Assembly (NCBI GenBank): GCA_963555705.1
Contig: OY743181.1
Coordinates: 23,316,513 to 23,380,512, forward strand
DNA length: 64,000 nt
Direction: 5' to 3'
DNA from: Ligustrum vulgare
Taxonomy: Eukaryota; Streptophyta; Magnoliopsida; Lamiales; Oleaceae
The stretch's first letter is position 1. Every line of letters starts with the position of its first letter. The position numbers and the translations under genes are program-made. The notes below the pieces were generated by a model. The model saw only the letters and a list, made by a program, of their open reading frames with translations, ran no database searches and was not told the DNA's origin. Of the stretch, positions 61,160 to 64,000 are shown one piece after another.

Positions 61160-61330
61160 GCGAAGAGCAGGCCTTTGTAGAAGATTTCAAAGGCGGGATA
61201 GAGGATGGCGGAGGATTTGCAGGGGGGAAGGGAGATAGTGATTTTTCGAGTCGAAGAGGAGAGGTGGAGAGGACTGCAGAGGATTCATATGCAGGGACTT
61301 ATATTGACTTGGGAGGTAAATAGTTTGACA
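60900..61330 (-). pseudogene. Second captured segment, promoter/5'-UTR-like
   Basis: Less AT-rich than its surroundings, with a GA/CT microsatellite at 61119-61154 that on the minus strand is a CT-rich run of the kind found in plant 5' untranslated regions. No domain recognised; the parent gene is unknown. Confidence 0.3.
61119..61154. repeat. GA microsatellite
   Basis: About 18 uninterrupted GA units. Confidence 0.95.
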
Positions 61331-61469
61331 TGATTTGAGGAAAAAGACCAGAAACACTTTTTTTTCACTTTTTTAATTAAAAAGCAGGCTCACAAGTTTC
61401 GGTGATTGTGCTGCCAGCTCAAAATGTCACCTTTTCCTGTCATTTTTCCATGTCCGCATAGAATTTTTG

Positions 61470-61790
61470 TATAAAATATAACTATAATATAAGATATAAG
61501 ATAAAAATATAAGATATAAGATAAAATAAGATTTGAAAAACTTCCTTGAAAACATCGCCAGTCATTTTATTGTCTTTCCCATCATCCCTATCGCAAATCA
61601 AAGTTTGGGCGGGAGTTCCAAGTCAATTATTCTCGTTTAATATAGTATAATATAACTATAATATAAGATATAAAATAAATATATAAGATATAAGATAAGA
61701 TATAAGATAAGATTTGAAAAACTTCCTTGAAAACATCGTTTGTCGTTGTATTGTCTTTCCCATCATCCCTATCACAAATCAAAATCTTCC
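61470..61790. repeat. AT-rich tandem repeat, right part
   Basis: Continuation of the unit interrupted at 59421, then a further unit (61625-61790). Both share 'AACTTCCTTGAAAACATCG' with 59295-59330. Confidence 0.85.
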
Positions 61791-61845
61791 ACCATTACTC
61801 CAATTTAAATTTTAAACCTACAAAAATTTAAAATTTAAAATTGAC

Positions 61846-62026
61846 CTCTTTTGGTATATGGTAAATTTAAAATTTAAACTTGAGTAGTTGTGAATATTTA
61901 TACAAACCAAAAAAAAAAAGGAAAAATAAAATTAAAAAATAAACTAACCAAAACCCATTGATAACCTGACTTGTTTTGGTATGTGGTAAATTTAAAGTTT
62001 AAACTTGAGTAGTTATGAATATATAT
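61846..62026. repeat. Short tandem duplication
   Basis: Two copies of a stretch around 'TTTAAACTTGAGTAGTT', about 122 bp apart (near 61850-61905 and 61972-62026). Confidence 0.75.
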
Positions 62027-62287
62027 CTATCTATATATAAAATGACAAAATAATTCACAAGTCTCCAAAATCCAATCTGATACAAGTCATCCAAAATGCA
62101 ATCGAGGTAAAAATTAGTGATTGAAAAGTAGAGAGAAAAAATGTGTGATTAAAAAGTAATTTAAAAGCGAGTAGTTTAAAAATATTTTGTCAAACAGAGA
62201 TATTTCGTTCCGATTTTAAAAAAGGATTTAAAATTGTTCATAATCTTATCATGAATCTTAACTTCATTTTTTTTCTTTTGTGAAAAA

Positions 62288-64000
62288 TCTATATATCTAT
62301 CTATATATAACAATAGGATAACCGTCATCATTTTTTCGCACACACATTTCCGCCCAAAATTCTTTCTAAATAAGGAAATTTTCTTTTAATCAAAAACTAA
62401 AATACATTAAAAAGAAAATTCGTGATAAATACAAATAAAATTGAAAATAATTTAATACAAAAAATTTAATTAATCGCCAAATTTTAAGGTGCATGTTTAT
62501 TTTTTTCTTACGTTGATTAGTGTTGTCTATTTTTTTTAAAATTTCAAATTCAATAATATTTTGTAATAAAATATTATTTGTACTATATTTTTATTTGATA
62601 TGATTGTATAATCAACAAATTTTCATGAGTTCCAAAAAAAGAAAATGTTTTGAGCACCGTGCAAGACATTATCATTTCTTTAATATACATATGTATGTGA
62701 GTGTGTTCGTGCGTGCGTATGTGTAATCAATAAATTAAAAGTTAAACTTAATCAAAATTAAAATACATTAAAAAGAAAATTGGTGATGAATACAAATATA
62801 TCATCTATATATAATAATAGGATAACCGTCACCATTTTTATGTACACACTTTCCCACCCAAAATTCTTTCTAAATAAGGAATTTTTTTCCAAATAAAAAA
62901 AAGGAAAAAAAAAACAATTATTAAATGTAATAATTTATAAAAGTTAGTATTAAATGTAGGCTTTTATAAAATATATGTAATCAATACATTAAAAATTAAA
63001 CTTAATCAAAAATTAAAATATATTAAAAAGAAAATTGGTGATAAACACAAATAAAATTAAAACAAATTTAATACAAAAAATTTAATTAAGCGCCAAATTT
63101 TATGGCGCGTGTTTAATTTTTTTCCTACGTTGATTAATGTTGTTTTTTTTTTTTTAAATTTCAAATTCGATAATATTTTGTAATAAAATATTATTTATAC
63201 TATATTTTTTATTTGATATGATTGTATAATCAACACATTTTCATGAGTTCCAGAGAATGAAAATGTTTTGAGCACCATGCAAGACATTATCATTTATTTA
63301 ATATACATATGTATGTGAGTGTGTTCGCGCGCACGTGTAATCAATACATTAAAAATTAAACTTAATCAAAAATTGAAATATATTAAAAAGAAAATTGGTG
63401 ATGAATACAAATCTATCTATCTATAATAATATGATAACCGTCACCATTTTTACGCGCACACTTTCCCGTCCAAAATTCTTTCTAAATAGGGAAATTTTTT
63501 CCCAAAAAAAAAAGAAAAAAAAACAAGTATTAAATGTAATAATTTATAAAAGTTAGTATTAAATGTAGGTTTTTGTAAAATATATGTAATCAATACATTA
63601 AAAATTAAACTTAATCAAAAATTAAAATACTTTAAAAAAAAAAAGGTAATAAATACAAATAAGATTAAAACAAATTTAATACAAAAAATTTAATTAAGCG
63701 CCAAATTTTAAAGCGCCTGTTTATTTTTTTTTTCCTACGTTGATTAGTGTTGTGTTTTTTTTTTTTTTTTGAAATTTCAAATTCAACAATATTTTGTAAT
63801 AAAATATTATTTGTACTATATTTATTTGATATGATTGTATAATCAAAAAAATTTCATGATTTCCAAAAAACTGAAAATGTTTTGAGCATCGTGAAAGACA
63901 TATCATTTCTTTAATATACATATGTATGTGAGTGTGTTCGCGCGCGCGTGTATGTGTAATCAATACATCAAAAATTAAACTTAATCAAAAATTAAAATAC
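62288..64000 (+). mobile_element. Tandem Helitron 5'-end modules, running off the window
   Basis: Three direct repeats start at 62288, 62801 and 63412 (spacing 513 and 611 bp), each opening A|TC, then CTATATATAA-like sequence and GATAACCGTCACCATTTTT, then 'AAAATTCTTTCTAAATA'. The same head is found on the minus strand at the 5' end of the Helitron ending at 33598 ('GCCGTCACCAAAATATACAC'). The body contains CGCCAAATTTTA and 'GTGTGTTCGCGCG' stretches in each copy. The first copy lacks about 100 bp present in the others. No 3' hairpin end is seen within the window, so it is either one Helitron with repeated heads or several stacked insertions. Confidence 0.65.

Larger units (their letters stand above)
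59422..61469. mobile_element. Pack-MULE-like element with 9-bp target duplication
   Basis: TATAAAATA stands at 59413-59421 and 61470-61478, a 9-bp target duplication as made by Mutator-like transposases. The ends are inverted repeats of about 45 bp: CAATAATTCTACACAGACAT left against CAAAAATTCTATGCGGACAT right, continuing GGAAAARTGACAG. The element interrupts an AT-rich tandem unit, which confirms both ends. It has no transposase but holds GC-richer segments that look like pieces of host genes (59530-60053, 60900-61320), the hallmark of Pack-MULEs. Confidence 0.88.

Noticed and set aside
61005..61190. Serine/leucine-repeat protein on the minus strand
   Set aside because: It is the translation of the GA/CT microsatellite.
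1..64000. tRNA, rRNA or microRNA genes
   Set aside because: None recognised by eye; a covariance-model scan would be needed to exclude small ones.

Overview
This window is a gene-poor, AT-rich stretch of a plant nuclear genome. It is most likely a eudicot: plant-type Copia and Gypsy elements with their plant gag types, Helitrons, a plant Mutator-like element carrying a Ulp1 protease, a nuclear copy of plastid ycf2, and a SAUR auxin-response gene. I do not assign a species. Almost the whole window is transposon on transposon. The only ordinary host gene I can support is the single-exon SAUR at 43138-43503 (minus strand).

Layout. 438-6969: minus-strand Copia element with 452-bp LTRs, tRNA-iMet primer site, polypurine tract and an intact 5-bp target duplication; its gag-pol is dead. 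It sits at the edge of a non-autonomous LTR element (6975-10905). 11788-18336: plus-strand Copia, gag-pol dead, 3' LTR broken by a Helitron fragment. 19207-21531: probable Helitron carrying an exon-intron fragment of an unknown nuclear gene joined to about 1.6 kb of plastid ycf2. 23249-34837: Athila-like Gypsy in tandem form, LTR-internal-LTR-internal. The second internal part holds a Helitron (29888-33598) with a second Helitron nested inside it, and the first internal part preserves the exact empty site. 34888-36515: another Gypsy-type LTR. 36530-39550 and 42890-46160: two copies of one host segment. The second keeps the SAUR gene; in the first a headless piece of Copia occupies its place. 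A solo LTR (40150-41811, with target duplication) lies between them. 44640-45681: hAT transposase remnant with a hAT MITE inside.

46440-56350 is the richest locus: a Mutator-like element with two convergent genes. One is a nine-exon DUF1985/Ulp1-type cysteine protease gene (plus strand, damaged). The other is a three-exon MURA transposase (minus strand) that reads through without a break. Its introns, spacer and flank are full of GTGAC(C)/GGTCAC words. 56600-64000 holds MITEs, Helitron ends, a 2-kb Pack-MULE-like element (59422-61469) with a 9-bp target duplication and about 45-bp terminal inverted repeats, and a tandem series of Helitron 5' ends that runs off the window.

The least expected pattern is shared by unrelated LTR families: each carries several copies of its own CG-centred palindromic word (GGCCG, GATCG or GTCGAC core) in U3, about 30-250 bp upstream of the TATA box.
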